A DNA stretch of 64,000 nt. Source: Eustoma russellianum. Lineage: Eukaryota > Streptophyta > Magnoliopsida > Gentianales > Gentianaceae. The notes beneath the pieces are model-generated. The model had not been told where the DNA came from, did no database searches, and saw nothing but the letters and a program-made list of their open reading frames with translations. Each line of letters begins with the position of its first letter. Within the stretch, counting starts at the first letter, position 1. Where the stretch lies: positions 28,888,731 to 28,952,730 of the forward strand of contig AP025057.1 in the NCBI GenBank assembly GCA_036186865.1, written 5' to 3'. The translations under genes were made by a program, and so were the position numbers. Below are positions 12,433 to 22,508 of this stretch, one piece after another.

Positions 12433-12985
12433 GGAAATTTTTTGTCAGTTTTCATTTGTTCGTATAGGTGTAACAACTAATAATTCCTATCTAAAAACAA
12501 CTATGATCCATTGCCAAAAAACACTAGTATAATTAATCCCACTCTCAAAGCAGCACACAGTTTTGAAATCCACCTCACCTTATACCATACTAATGCTAAT
12601 TCGTTGATGCATTACAGGCCTAAAACATAAAAAGAAGAGGATTTTCTTTATGAAATTGTGAGTCTTATCTTCTTGTGGCAAAAAGACATACCTGTCCTGT
12701 GCTCCACCGCTCAGCCTCAAGGAGGGAGGATGTAAATCATGAGTCTAGCGGCTTTCTATGTTGGCCTAGGTTGGATGAGTACTTACACAGTGACCCATAA
12801 GGTGTTCCCGTAAACTAAACCTTCGGGCTATCAGCAGTGGAGCATTCATACTATGTGTGTCACTGAATTCGAACTCTTAACCTCTTCTGTCAAATCTTAA
12901 CCCCGAGTAAGTGGACTATGCTACGGAGACGTGTGTCTTATCTTCTATTAAACAAGAGTTAGCGTAAATGTATATATGTGTATCT
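12433..12985. repeat. Upstream duplication, copy 1 (interrupted by a SINE)
   Basis: From 12433 the sequence closely matches copy 2 at about 13300-13590, sharing blocks such as tttgtcagttttcatttgtt and tcaaagcagcacacagtttt. Copy 1 is interrupted at 12658-12946 by a SINE with its target duplication. Both lie upstream of the prenyltransferase start codon. Confidence 0.85.
12674..12930 (-). mobile_element. tRNA-derived SINE, copy 1, with 16-bp target duplication
   Basis: Read on the minus strand, the 257-bp element starts gtctccgtagcatagtccac (A-box-like) with a B-box-like gagttcgaattc downstream, and ends near ctttttgccaca. It is flanked by gtgagtcttatcttct (12658-12673) and gtgtgtcttatcttct (12931-12946), a 16-bp duplication with one mismatch. 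The local duplicate at ~13,530 shows the site without the element. A second copy of nearly the same length is at 49651-49908. Confidence 0.85.
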
Positions 12986-12987
12986 AT

Positions 12988-13110
12988 ATACAACAACAAC
13001 AATATTACCCAATTGCTTTAGAGGCTTCCGTTTTTGGCGTGGTATATGAGGGTTGGATGTACGCAACCATACACATGCGTTAGAAACACACATAGCTTGT
13101 TTTCAGATGG
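12988..13110 (-). mobile_element. SINE/LINE 3'-tail-like repeat, antisense
   Basis: On the minus strand this reads through 'ggttgcgtacatccaaccct' and 'gcctctaaagcaattgggta' into a (TTG)n tail. The same order of motifs recurs at 47832-47990. The module recalls the 3' part of Au-type plant SINEs, and its last bases resemble the RTE LINE tail in this window. The 5' limit is uncertain. Confidence 0.5.
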
Positions 13111-13299
13111 CCCATAATGATGCGTCGAGCTATATGTTGATCAAGTGCTACTTCATAATATAAGAAGCGTAGTCAATTTAATGAGTCATTTTGCTTTATT
13201 CTATCATATTTTAAAGGCAAATAAAAATGTGTCATTTACTTTATTAGAAGTGGAAATATGTGTGTATGTGTGTGTAGACACACACAACTAATAACTCCT

Positions 13300-13577
13300 G
13301 TTACGAAAATTTTTGTCAGTTTTCATTTGTTCGTATAGGTGTAACAATTAATAACTCCTATTTGAAAACAACTATGATCCAATGCCAAAAACCACTAATA
13401 TAATTAATCCCTCTCTCAAAGCAGCACACAGTTTTGATATCCACCTAAACTTATACCGTAGTAATGCTATTTCATTGATGCATTACAGTCCTAAAAAAAA
13501 TAAACCAAAGAGGATTTTCTTTATGAAATTGTGTGTCTCATCTTCTGTTAAACAATGAGTTAGCGTACTAATGTTTG

Positions 13578-13590
<13 letters not shown>
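13300..13590. repeat. Upstream duplication, copy 2 (uninterrupted)
   Basis: Counterpart of 12433-12985 but lacking the SINE: the junction reads gaaattgtgtgtctcatcttctgtt without a break. It therefore preserves the empty target site. It is followed by a TG/TA microsatellite (~13575-13628). Confidence 0.85.
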
Positions 13591-13631
<41 letters not shown>

Positions 13632-14232
13632 CTATATGTGTGTGTATTTGTTTGGTCTTATATACACATGTCATTATCGTACTTAATATAACTAAAGATA
13701 AAATAAAAATTAATATAGAAAATCTTGCATTAAGAGCTACTCATCATATTCCTCCTAATTGATTGCCCACATCAAAGTTCTATAAAGTTTTAGAAATTAG
13801 TTTACTAGTTATATAATATGTATATGTCTAAATCATCATTAGAAAGCATTATTGATTTTAGAATCACGTTAGTGATAAGTGAACATTTTTTTAACGATTT
13901 ACAGAACGTGTTAGAAATATTTTATAACGGAAAATTATAAATATGGACGATCTTTTTTAAGAGGAGTATAAAAAAGTGAGTCTTGATAAATTTAATGATT
14001 AGCCCAGAAATATGTAAATTTGTTAGCAAGGTAATCGACCAAGTTAGTTCACCGTCATTTATATAAATTGGTTGAAAATTTTTAGATTGTTAATTACTAA
14101 ATGTGACACTGATATTGTTATTTATATACTATATTTTGACACAAAATTTAACACATTTCAACATATGCATACACACACAAATAAATGCACAGACATAACA
14201 AAAGTTGTTTCCAAAATTAATTATAGGTCCAC
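13591..14232. other. Intergenic, TA microsatellite then AT-rich DNA
   Basis: A TA dinucleotide run occupies about 13591-13628. Beyond it, no ORF, RNA gene or repeated element could be recognised. Confidence 0.5.
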
Positions 14233-14248
14233 ATATATTAATGGATAC

Positions 14249-14309
14249 CCAGACTCTAACGATAGATTTTGCTGTCGTTGGGATATACTGGGTACGGATG
14301 ATGATGATG
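14249..14309 (+). mobile_element. 61-bp RTE LINE stub with perfect 16-bp target duplication
   Basis: The block cagactctaacgatag...cgttgggatatactggg followed by (GAT)n matches the last ~60 bp of the RTE LINE at 56.7 kb. It is flanked by identical 16-bp repeats atatattaatggatac at 14233-14248 and 14310-14325. This is an extremely 5'-truncated but authentic target-primed insertion. Confidence 0.85.
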
Positions 14310-14449
14310 ATATATTAATGGATACTAAGCATACATTATATATATATATATATAATCTAATTTTGTATTTGCTATATTTTTGACACATGTAACAGAATAA
14401 AAATTCTTTCTTATTTCGGATTGAAATAGAAAAAATCGTGGTTAGGAAA

Positions 14450-14665
14450 GTTATAGTAGCCAAAGGCATTTCTCGACGCACTCCGCAGACGCTCAATTCT
14501 ATCGAGCATTGACTTCTCTCTTACTCTACCAGATGGTGACCGGCTTCGCAAGACCCCTTAATAGTTGACGAACAGCTCTGAAAGAACACCTAGCTTTCTT
14601 TCCGAACCATCAATAACTGCCAGACTTTCAGCGGAGAACTAAAAGGGCAAACCGCGAGTTTTTGG
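14450..14665. other. Unassigned block of balanced base composition
   Basis: About 215 bp with clearly higher GC content than the sequence on either side, free of repeats and without an ORF I can place. It directly precedes the microsatellite that holds the pararetrovirus. An organelle-DNA insertion is one possibility; I could not identify a gene in it. Confidence 0.35.
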
Positions 14666-14675
14666 TGTGTAGCGT

Positions 14676-14806
14676 GTGTGTCTATATATGTATGTATATA
14701 TATATATATGTATCTATATATGTATATATATATATATGTATGTATATATATATATGTGTGTGTGTGTATACATATATATATGTGTGTGTATATATATATA
14801 TGTATG

Positions 14807-14861
<55 letters not shown>

Positions 14862-14862
14862 A
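14676..14862. repeat. TA/TG microsatellite, left flank of the pararetrovirus
   Basis: Continuous (TA)n, (TATG)n and (TG)n dinucleotide sequence. All ORFs predicted through it are translations of the repeat. The viral insertion begins at its right edge, and a further TA run begins at the viral right end (22513). Confidence 0.95.
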
Positions 14863-14891
14863 TTAGTCTTTGTTCCTGTTAATAAACAATT
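14863..14891 (+). repeat. Viral terminal repeat, left copy (29 bp)
   Basis: Begins ttagtctttgttcctgtt and ends caatt, identical to 22484-22512. It ends on the first base of the primer-binding site, so the viral DNA was opened at the minus-strand start point with a short overlap. Confidence 0.9.
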
Positions 14892-14903
14892 GGTATCAGA
14901 GCC
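14891..14903 (+). promoter_or_regulatory. Viral primer-binding site (tRNA-Met initiator)
   Basis: TGGTATCAGAGCC is complementary to the 3' end of plant initiator tRNA-Met, the standard primer of caulimovirids and of many copia elements. It lies 57 nt before the movement protein ORF. Confidence 0.95.
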
Positions 14904-14947
14904 ATGGATAATAGTTAGATATATGGTAAATTTCAACACATATTCTC

Positions 14948-15655
14948 TTGATGAATATAATCAAGAATGAGGATAGTGTTAAAAACAGTATTGAAGAAGA
15001 ATATAATATTCCTCATAATATAGACTTACTTAATAAATGGACAATTCCTAAGGTAGACTATAAAATAGTTTATCAATTAGGAACTTTTGAGAAGTTAGGA
15101 TTGAAACAAGTAGTTAAAACTACTAAATCAACTATATCTATTAATAAAGCTGATATGATAATAAAATTACTTAATGATAAAGAATTAAGTAGATATAAAT
15201 ATAATCATAAATTTATTCATATTGGCTTAGTTCAAGTAGCTTTTAAACCTTTGACATTAGAAGGCTGGCCAGAAAGCTTTTTAGCAGCTTTAAGAGATGC
15301 TAGAAATAATAATTGGAAAAAATCATTGATTGATATAATACAATCATCACTGGCTCATGGTCCAGTATATTTTAATATATATCCAAATTTAAGATTATCT
15401 TTATCAGATGTTAATGTTTGTGATGCATTAACTTTAAATATAAAAACTCATGGTTATGATTACAAACCAGGATCAAAAGTGATATGTGTTTGTTATAGAA
15501 TATATTATAAACCATTGGGTACTTTAAATCCTAAATGTAGGATTATGGATAAACCAGTAAATGAAACAATAATAATAGAAACAAATTTTAGTAAATCCAA
15601 TATAAGTACTAGGAGAAAGATTAAATGGGAAGAAATTGATTTTCCAAAAAATTAG
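14948..15655 (+). pseudogene. Pararetrovirus movement protein domain
   Basis: 235 codons open from an ATG to an in-frame TAG. The domain would form or enlarge plasmodesmal passages for cell-to-cell spread. Recognition rests on the 30K-type movement-protein core, visible as GLVQVAFKPL (~90-100), the block LRDARNNNWKKSLIDIIQSS, SLSDVNVCDALTLNIKTHGYD and a VCYRIYYKPLG segment. It is the first domain of the ORF1 polyprotein. The terminating TAG is followed by more open sequence in the same frame, so it is probably a nonsense change in the integrated copy and not a natural end. Confidence 0.85.
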
Positions 15656-15658
15656 GTA

Positions 15659-15994
15659 ATGGAAGCATCGATTTCTCCAAAATCATATGTGGATAATAAT
15701 CTAATTAATATTATACAGTCTGATGAAGGAACTGTACAAATAAAATTTGATAATAAAAATTTAATAGATTATAGAACACGATCTAGTATTTCGGGAAGTA
15801 GATCGTTACATTATTATATATCTCCAATAGATTACAAGATAACAAGTCCTTCAAGGGCTTCAACTTCTCAGATAAGAGAAGAATATCCTGCATCAATAGA
15901 TGAAATAAGAATTAATGAAACTAATATAGTTAAAGGAATTCATAGAAATCAAAAACCGGAAATAACCGAATCTGAAATGAACTTTTCAATATGA
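15659..15994 (+). pseudogene. Pararetrovirus ORF1 linker after the movement protein
   Basis: 111 codons in the same frame as the movement protein, separated from it only by the TAG at 15653-15655 and one further codon. The sequence is Ser/Ile-rich and polar, with no motif I can name. It joins the movement and coat protein domains. It ends in TGA, and further stops in this frame follow, so a frameshift lies between here and the coat protein region. Confidence 0.6.
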
Positions 15995-16044
15995 ATATAA
16001 ACCAGAAAATAGATTTTGGTCCAGGATCTCTGGCAAGGAAATAA

Positions 16045-17214
16045 ATAAATAAAGAATTTAATTTACCTAAATGGGAACCATTTAGAAATTGGTTTTTTAG
16101 TAATTTTAATACAGAAGATAAATTATATTTTCAAGAACAATATTATAAAGATCTCTCTGGAAAAAATCAAGTAGTACCTTTTGTACCTTGGTTTTTAAAC
16201 AATTATATTCATAGTTTTATTTCTGTCATAGAAAGAGATTATATTATAAATGGGAAGATATTACATACAGTTTTCCCTCCACAACAGTCTTTTCAAATAG
16301 GGAAAGAAAATGAAGTAAGATACTTTACTGCTTTTCAAAAACTCATGGAGAATAATACTCTTCAAACGACAGTTGCTCATATAAATATGATTTTGACACA
16401 ACAAAATTACAGTAATTTATATTTAATAATATTAGGAGAACAATTGAAATCAATAGATAATAAAATGGATATGATTCTATCATATATCAAAGAAATAAAA
16501 ACAAAAGTACAAGTCACTGAAATGACTAGTACTAGTAGGGATATTATAGCAATTCCTACAATTCAACCTCCACCAGAGGTAAAAGATTTTAAATTAAAAT
16601 CTACTACTGATTTAGAAAAAATGTTAGATATTAAGTTTAAAAATCTTAAATTAAGTACTCTTGATGAAGAATTTGAAGAATTAATGAGTGATAAAGAAAA
16701 CCATCATAAAGTAATAGATGATGAAATAAATAAGCTAAAATATAAATTTGCAGATAAGCCAATACAAAGGATGTACTATTATCCTAGACCTACTCCTCAA
16801 GATGTATTAATAGAGGAACAAGAGTATATATTTACTAATTCATACCATGGAAAATCTATCTATGAATGGATTATAGATGGATATACAGAACGACAAATTT
16901 ATAATGTTGTTCATAGAATGTTAATGTATAGTACTATTTGTAAGAATAATGGTAATACTGACAAAGGTGTAGCAAATATGCTTATATCTGGATTCACAGG
17001 CCAATTAAAAGGTTGGTGGGATAATTATCTGACAGACCAAAATAGGGCAAATATATTAAGTAATGTAAAAATAGAAGATGGAGTACAAACTGAGAATATA
17101 GTTTATACTCTAATACTCAATATAATAGAACATTTTACAGGAAGATGGTCTGATAATTCTGAAAATATCAGAACATTATTACAAAATCTTAGATGTAACA
17201 CTTACCTCATTTAG
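16045..17214 (+). pseudogene. Pararetrovirus coat protein region, N-terminal part
   Basis: Open from about 16045 in a different frame from the preceding segment; the first ATG is at 16345. The upstream portion (WEPFRNWFFSNFN, VPFVPWFLNNYI) is continuous with it and clearly coding. An acidic/Lys-rich stretch with coiled-coil character occupies the middle. The segment YEWIIDGYTERQIYNVVHRM through GFTGQLKGWWDNYL resembles the conserved capsid core of caulimovirids. The frame is lost near 17195, and the downstream part of the capsid continues in another frame. No integrase or LTR gag features are seen, which separates it from copia gag. Confidence 0.75.
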
Positions 17215-17215
17215 G

Positions 17216-18277
17216 TGGTATAAAGATACGTTTTTAAGTAGAGTAATGGAACTCCCAGAGTCTAATAGTACTCATTGGAAATCAAAATTTATTGATGGTT
17301 TACCTTCCTTATTTGCAGAAAGAGTTCGGAAAAATCTTCGTAAAGGGGAAGTAAGTATTAATTATGAAAATTATACTTATGGCAAGTTAATAGGAACTTG
17401 TATACAAGAAGGTTTAGCTTTATGTAATGAAATAAAGTTAAATCAACAAATTAAAAGACATTCTCTAAATGAAAAAAGACAATTAAGTCAATTTTGTGCT
17501 CAATTTGGCATGGAAGATAATTTAGAGAAAAATGATAAAAAAAATAAAAAGATTAGATCTTCTCATAAATTTCAAAAAAGGAAAATAAAAAGAGGAGATA
17601 GAAAATGAAAAAGATTTAAAGAAAAGGTTGATAACGCCAAGAAAACTTATGGTAAAGATACTAAATCTTTTAAACCTTACATAATATGTAGAAAATGTGG
17701 ACGCACATGTCATAAGGCAAAAACATGCTGGGTAAAGAAAAAGATTAATAATCTAGAAGACAATAAACTAAAAGATATTCTATCAAATATTCTATTAAAT
17801 TCAGACTCTGAAATAGAGTCAGATCAATCTTCTGAATATTCAGAAGAAGTAATGGAAATTGAAAATGATAGTATATATTCTTCAGAAGAAGAATGTGATC
17901 TTTGTAAAAGAGGAGAAATATGTTGTGAAAAATCTTCTGATATAGGAGAAGATCAATTATATCAAATTATTTCACAATTTCAGGATTTGGAATTAAATGT
18001 CTTAACAAATGATATCTTAGATTTGTTAAAATTAATTGATGATTCTGATATTAAACAAAGAATTATATCGTATATTAGTAATAAAGGAGAAGCTGAGTCT
18101 TCTACAGCAAGAATAACTCAAAACTCAGAACCTTATACGTTAGCAGAGGTCAAAAGACAAATGTCTAAAAAATTTAAAAATGAAAAGTCTGTGAGTATTC
18201 CAGAATTAATAATTGAGATTAATAATCTTAAACAAGAGATTAAAGAAATAAAACAGAATAATGTCACATTAGAATAG
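17216..18277 (+). pseudogene. Coat protein C-terminal part and zinc knuckle
   Basis: Continues the capsid in a new frame (segments around FRWYKDTFLSRVMELPES and KSKFIDGLPSLFAERVRKNL) into a very Lys/Arg-rich tail near 17,520-17,640. It then shows a CX2CX4HX4C zinc knuckle, CRKCGRTCHKAKTC, at about 17688-17729, which would bind packaged RNA. A Ser/Glu-rich acidic section with a CDLCKRGEICC cluster follows. TGA at 17606-17608 and TAG at 18275-18277 break the frame. Order capsid, basic region, zinc knuckle is as expected for the family. Confidence 0.8.
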
Positions 18278-18785
18278 AGAATTGATAAACTAGAAAAAAA
18301 TAAAGAAATTTTTTCAATACCTTCTGAAAATATTTTAGAAGAATTAAATGATCAAAAATATTTATCTATATTAGAAATTGTTACTTCACAAAAATGGTAT
18401 GTGAAGATTAATTTATTAATTGATGATAAATTTTGTAAAGAATTAGTAGCACTAATTGATAGTGGTGCAGATCTGAATTGTATTCAAGAAGGATTAATAC
18501 CTTCTAGGTATTTTCAAAAAACTACGCATTCATTAAGTTCTGCGAATGGGCAGAAATTGCATATAAATTATAAGCTTCCTCAGGCTTATATTTGTAAAGA
18601 CCATATATGTATTCCTGCTAGTTTTTTTATTAGTAAAGAATATTACAAACCAAGTAATACTTGGTACGCCATTTTTACAGAAATTATTTCCTATTAAAAA
18701 TATTGATAAAAAAGGTTTTACATGAAATTTCAAAGGAAAAGAAATTACTTTTCAATTTATAACAGAACCTTTAACTAGGTTTATT
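18278..18785 (+). pseudogene. Pararetrovirus aspartic protease
   Basis: Same frame as the preceding segment after a TAG. The active-site triad is visible in LVALIDSGADLNCIQEG (DSGA at about 18461). The flap region and the C-terminal part, including the usual Gly-Thr-Pro-Phe stretch, fall in a different frame after a shift near 18,660, and a TGA follows near 18722. The enzyme would process the ORF1 polyprotein; this copy cannot encode it intact. Confidence 0.85.
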
Positions 18786-18850
18786 ATAATTTTACAGAAT
18801 CTGTAAAAGCAAAAGAAAATCACATCAATTTCTTAAAGCAAGAAATTAGC

Positions 18851-19676
18851 ATGTTAACTATAGAAGAAAAATTACAAAATCCTAAATTACAGGATAAAAT
18901 TAAATTAATACAGAATGAGTTTTCATTACAAATATGTAATGACCATCCTAATGCTTTCTGGGATAGAAAGAAACATATAGTTTCTCTTCCATATGAAGAG
19001 GATTTGATGAAAGAAGAACTCCGACAAAGGCTAGACCTTGTCAAATGAATTCTGAATATTTAGAATTATGTAAAAAAGAAATATCTTTTTTAATAGAAAA
19101 GAAATTGATTAAACCATCTAAATCTCCATGGACATGTACTGTATTTTATGTTAATAAACATTCTGAACAGGAACGTGGAGTTCCTAGATTAGTAATAAAT
19201 TATAAACCTTTGAATAAGGTATTAAAATGGATTAGGTATCCTATACCTAATAAAAAGGATTTATTAGACAGGTTGAATGAAGCACTTATTTTTTCAAAAT
19301 TTGATTTAAAATCAGGATATTGGCAGATTCAAATAAATGAATCTGACAGATATAAAACTGCTTTTACAGTACCAATAGGACATTATGAATGGAATATAAT
19401 GCCTTTTGGATTAAAGAATGCCTCTTCTGAATTTCAGAATATTATGAATGATATTTTCATCCCATATAGTGATTTTATCATACATAGATGATATTTTAGT
19501 ATTTTCAAAAAATATTGAAATACATTTTAAACACTTGAATATTTTCAAGAAAATAATTATTCAAAATGGTTTAGTTATTTCTAGACCAAAAATGTTATTA
19601 TTCCAAACACAAGTTAGATTTCTAGGACATAATATAGAAAAAAGAAAAAATTATTCCTATTAATAGAAGTATTGAA
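18851..19676 (+). pseudogene. Pararetrovirus reverse transcriptase
   Basis: RNA-dependent DNA polymerase that copies the pregenomic RNA. Visible motifs in order: SPWTCTVFYVNKH, RLVINYKPLNK, the motif-A FSKFDLKSGYWQI, the motif-B region IMPFGLKNASSEFQ, the catalytic SYIDDILVFSKN (YIDD), and RFLGHNI. At least two frameshifts split the domain: one near 19,040 before the fingers, and one near 19,480 just upstream of the YIDD box. The domain order and RT type are those of caulimovirids and gypsy elements, not copia. Confidence 0.9.
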
Positions 19677-19699
19677 TTTGCTTCTAAATTTCCAGATAT

Positions 19700-20306
19700 T
19701 ATCCTGGATAAAACTCAATTACAGAGTTTTTTGGGAAGTTTAAACTATATCTCTCTTTATTATAAGAATTTGGCAGAAGATACTGCAATATTATATGACA
19801 GGTTGAAGAAAAATATTAAACCATGGACTGAAGATCATACTAAAGTGGTTCAGGTAATAAAGGAAAAGGTAACTTGTTTGCCTTGTTTGATGTTAACAAA
19901 CCCAAATTGGGGAAAAATCATAGAAACAGATGCCTCAGACATATGATATGGAGGTATATTGAAACAAGTTTCACCTATTGATAATCAAGAATATTTGATT
20001 AGGTTTCATTCAGGAAAGTGGACTAGTAGTCAGAAGAATTATGCTACTATAGCAAAAGAAATTCTTGCTATTGTTAAATGTATTCTTAAATTTCAAAATG
20101 ATTTATATAATCAGAAGTTTATTATAAGAACTGATTGCCAAGCTGCAAAATATATGTTTAATAAAGCTTTTAAACATGATGTTTCTAAGCAAATGTTTGC
20201 GAGATGGCAAGCTCATATGGCGCCATTTGACTTTGAAATTCAATACAAGAAAGGATCAGATAATAGCCTTCCTGATTTTATTATTAGAGAATATATTAAT
20301 AAATGA
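19700..20306 (+). pseudogene. Pararetrovirus RNase H
   Basis: Removes the RNA template during reverse transcription. The connection segment SFLGSLNYIS leads into ETDASDI, a TGA at 19944-19946, then YGGILKQ, with the second catalytic region AIAKEI-like (YATIAKEILAIVKCI) and the third in FIIRTDCQAAKYMF. The closing KKGSDNSLPDFI is the usual family end. ORF1 stops here with TGA at 20304-20306, 13 bp before the ATG of ORF2. Confidence 0.9.
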
Positions 20307-20319
20307 TCTTTTTGTAGGA

Positions 20320-21669
20320 ATGTCCCAATGGGGCAGATGAAGTCCCTCTAATAGGAGAGGACGAGGAACCTACTCTAATAGAGGAGGAAAAGGTGGTGAA
20401 CTACTTGACCAAATTGGTCAAGAAAGATTGATTTCTGCAAATATTGCATCCTCATCTTCGAGTAATACTCAAAAAGATGATGAAAAATTATACACAGAAT
20501 TTTTAGCTTATAAAGCTTCTCAGAAAAAGGAGGATAATAAACCTTCATATGTTACAATGGTAACTGAAGAAACTGATGAAGTTTATGATCAAAGCTCATA
20601 TACTGAAAGTATATTACTTTTGGAACAAAAGGATCTTAAATGGAAAGATCAACCATGGATTTTATTACAAAGATATTTGGATACAGTGTCATACACTGCT
20701 GTTTCTTATAATAACAGAAATTATTATGAATCCATACTCAAGGTCACAGAATCTTGTGAGATTACACATTTTACGACAGGAAACTCTGCTGTTTATAATT
20801 TCAGCAAGGTAATAATCAAGCAGATTATATCAGCTGATTCATGGGGAATATCTACCCTCAAGGAAAAGGAGTTTATATATCCTGACACAAAGATCTCAGT
20901 TAAATATAATTACTGGAATTATATTGATGCATTTCATAAGGCTTTCTTATAACCCAAAAAAGAAACATTCTTGTTTCTTCAGGATATGTCCTGATGTATA
21001 TAAACAAGAAATATCAAATTGGTTATACCAATGGTGGCTATCATATGGTCCATCAATAAATATTCTTCCTGAACAATATAAGAGTTTATATACTCAGTGG
21101 ATTGAAATTTCACCGCCATTATAGAAGCTCAGAAGGAAAGAAGCATAATTACAAGCATGAATACTTTGCATTTCTTTATGGAATTTAGAATTCCATGGAT
21201 ATGGAAATGGGAAGTAAGAGTAGGTTATACTCCACAAAACATTCCAGCATTAAAAAGGATTTTTTATACAAAATTCTGGAACAAAATGATACAGAAAAAT
21301 GAAGAAGGTGTTGTGGAAGGACAACAGACAATTGATCATATTAATGAGACTTTGATAAAATACAAGGACAAGATGGAAGAACAGATAAATTATTCAAGTC
21401 CATTTCAGCAAATGATGCAAAAATTGAAGATGGTAAAAGGAGATTATATCTCAAAAGAAGACGTGATATCTTTTTATTTTGAAGAAATTAAAAAAGATCT
21501 TATAAGGAATTTACACAAGGATGATATGAGTGATTCCAGCTCAGATATATCAATGACTGGGAAAGAAATACTAGCTGGAGAATCTCAGGATCTAGATGAT
21601 TTGGATGAGGAACAAGTTCAGAGAATGATTGATAATATCCATCAACAGATTAACAGAGAAATCGGCTAG
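20320..21669 (+). pseudogene. Pararetrovirus ORF2, conserved protein of unknown function
   Basis: Starts with ATG at 20320 and, apart from a TGA at 20338-20340, reads into an Arg/Gly-rich N terminus (RRGRGTYSNRGGKGG) and then a longer polar protein. Frameshifts near 20,950 and 21,140 divide the rest; the parts remain recognisably continuous (WLYQWWLSYGPSINI; then FMEFRIPWIWKWEVRVGY). The C terminus is acidic and Ser/Asp-rich (SDSSSDISMTGKEIL, DDLDEEQVQRMIDNI). Florendoviruses have an ORF2 of this size and place, whose job is not known. The basic N terminus hints at nucleic-acid binding; that is inference only. Confidence 0.75.
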
Positions 21670-21862
21670 ATCTGAATTGAAGAGACAACATGGCAGACAC
21701 ATTGGTCCACCGTGAAGACTTACGGAAAAGGAGATTCCTTGGGTTTTGGCATTATACTGGCCATTATTGTAAACTTAAATTTCATGTACATTTCATGTAA
21801 ATTTCATTTGTATTCCATTTGTAATTTAGTTTAGAATAGGATTTCGAGTCCGGAATGCTGCC

Positions 21863-21943
21863 TATAAAAGGGGGCCATTCCTCATTCGAGAGGGCAAGCT
21901 TTGGAATACCTTCTCTCTATATTGTAAACACTTTAGAAATAAA
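21863..21943 (+). promoter_or_regulatory. Viral TATA box and poly(A) signal
   Basis: TATAAAAG at 21863-21870 is followed after ~70 bp by AATAAA at 21938-21943. A poly(A) signal just downstream of the transcription start is what a pararetrovirus needs to make a terminally redundant RNA, with the signal bypassed on the first pass. The interval 21944-22483 is then the leader that, in the circular genome, runs into the primer-binding site. Confidence 0.8.
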
Positions 21944-22483
21944 AATCTTCAAATTTGCTCGGATATAGCTTGTAAATTGCAGTCTTTCTGTTTTTTATTT
22001 TGAGGTACTCTTTCTTTCTCCTTACTTTTATTTATCTTATTATCAGTTTCCTTAGCCTAATGGAAGGTTAAGCATCTCTGTGTTGAACTATGTTGTATAT
22101 TTAATTTATTTGATATGGTAAGGTATAACGGTCATGAACATCATGAGTTTGCCAGGGGGTTCATACCCTTAATCCCTTCCGGGATGTCTGGATTTGTCAG
22201 CTCTGTGATAGATGATTGATCGGTTAAAAAAAAAGTCTTTAGCATATTGAAAAAATTTGTTCTTTTGGGGAAGGTTATGGATAAATCATGCTGAGTTTAT
22301 TATAATATCTCGAATTTGCGGGAGCCCGTTTTAGCCGAATGCATAAAGGCGTGTTAAGGGCGAGACTACGTACTGAGAATTATAATAAGATTCATAGCGA
22401 GACTTAATCTGTGTAAAAATATTCCTAGGACCCTGATTGAATTTTCCAGTATGATGAAGATGATTTAATTTTTATGTTTATTT

Positions 22484-22508
22484 TTAGTCTTTGTTCCTGT
22501 TAATAAAC

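Noticed and set aside
14662..14970. Three overlapping ORFs of Tyr/Ile/Val/Cys repeats, and others at 13483-13762 and 63462-63989
   Set aside because: They are translations of TA/TG/CA dinucleotide repeats in several frames and both strands, with no protein character.
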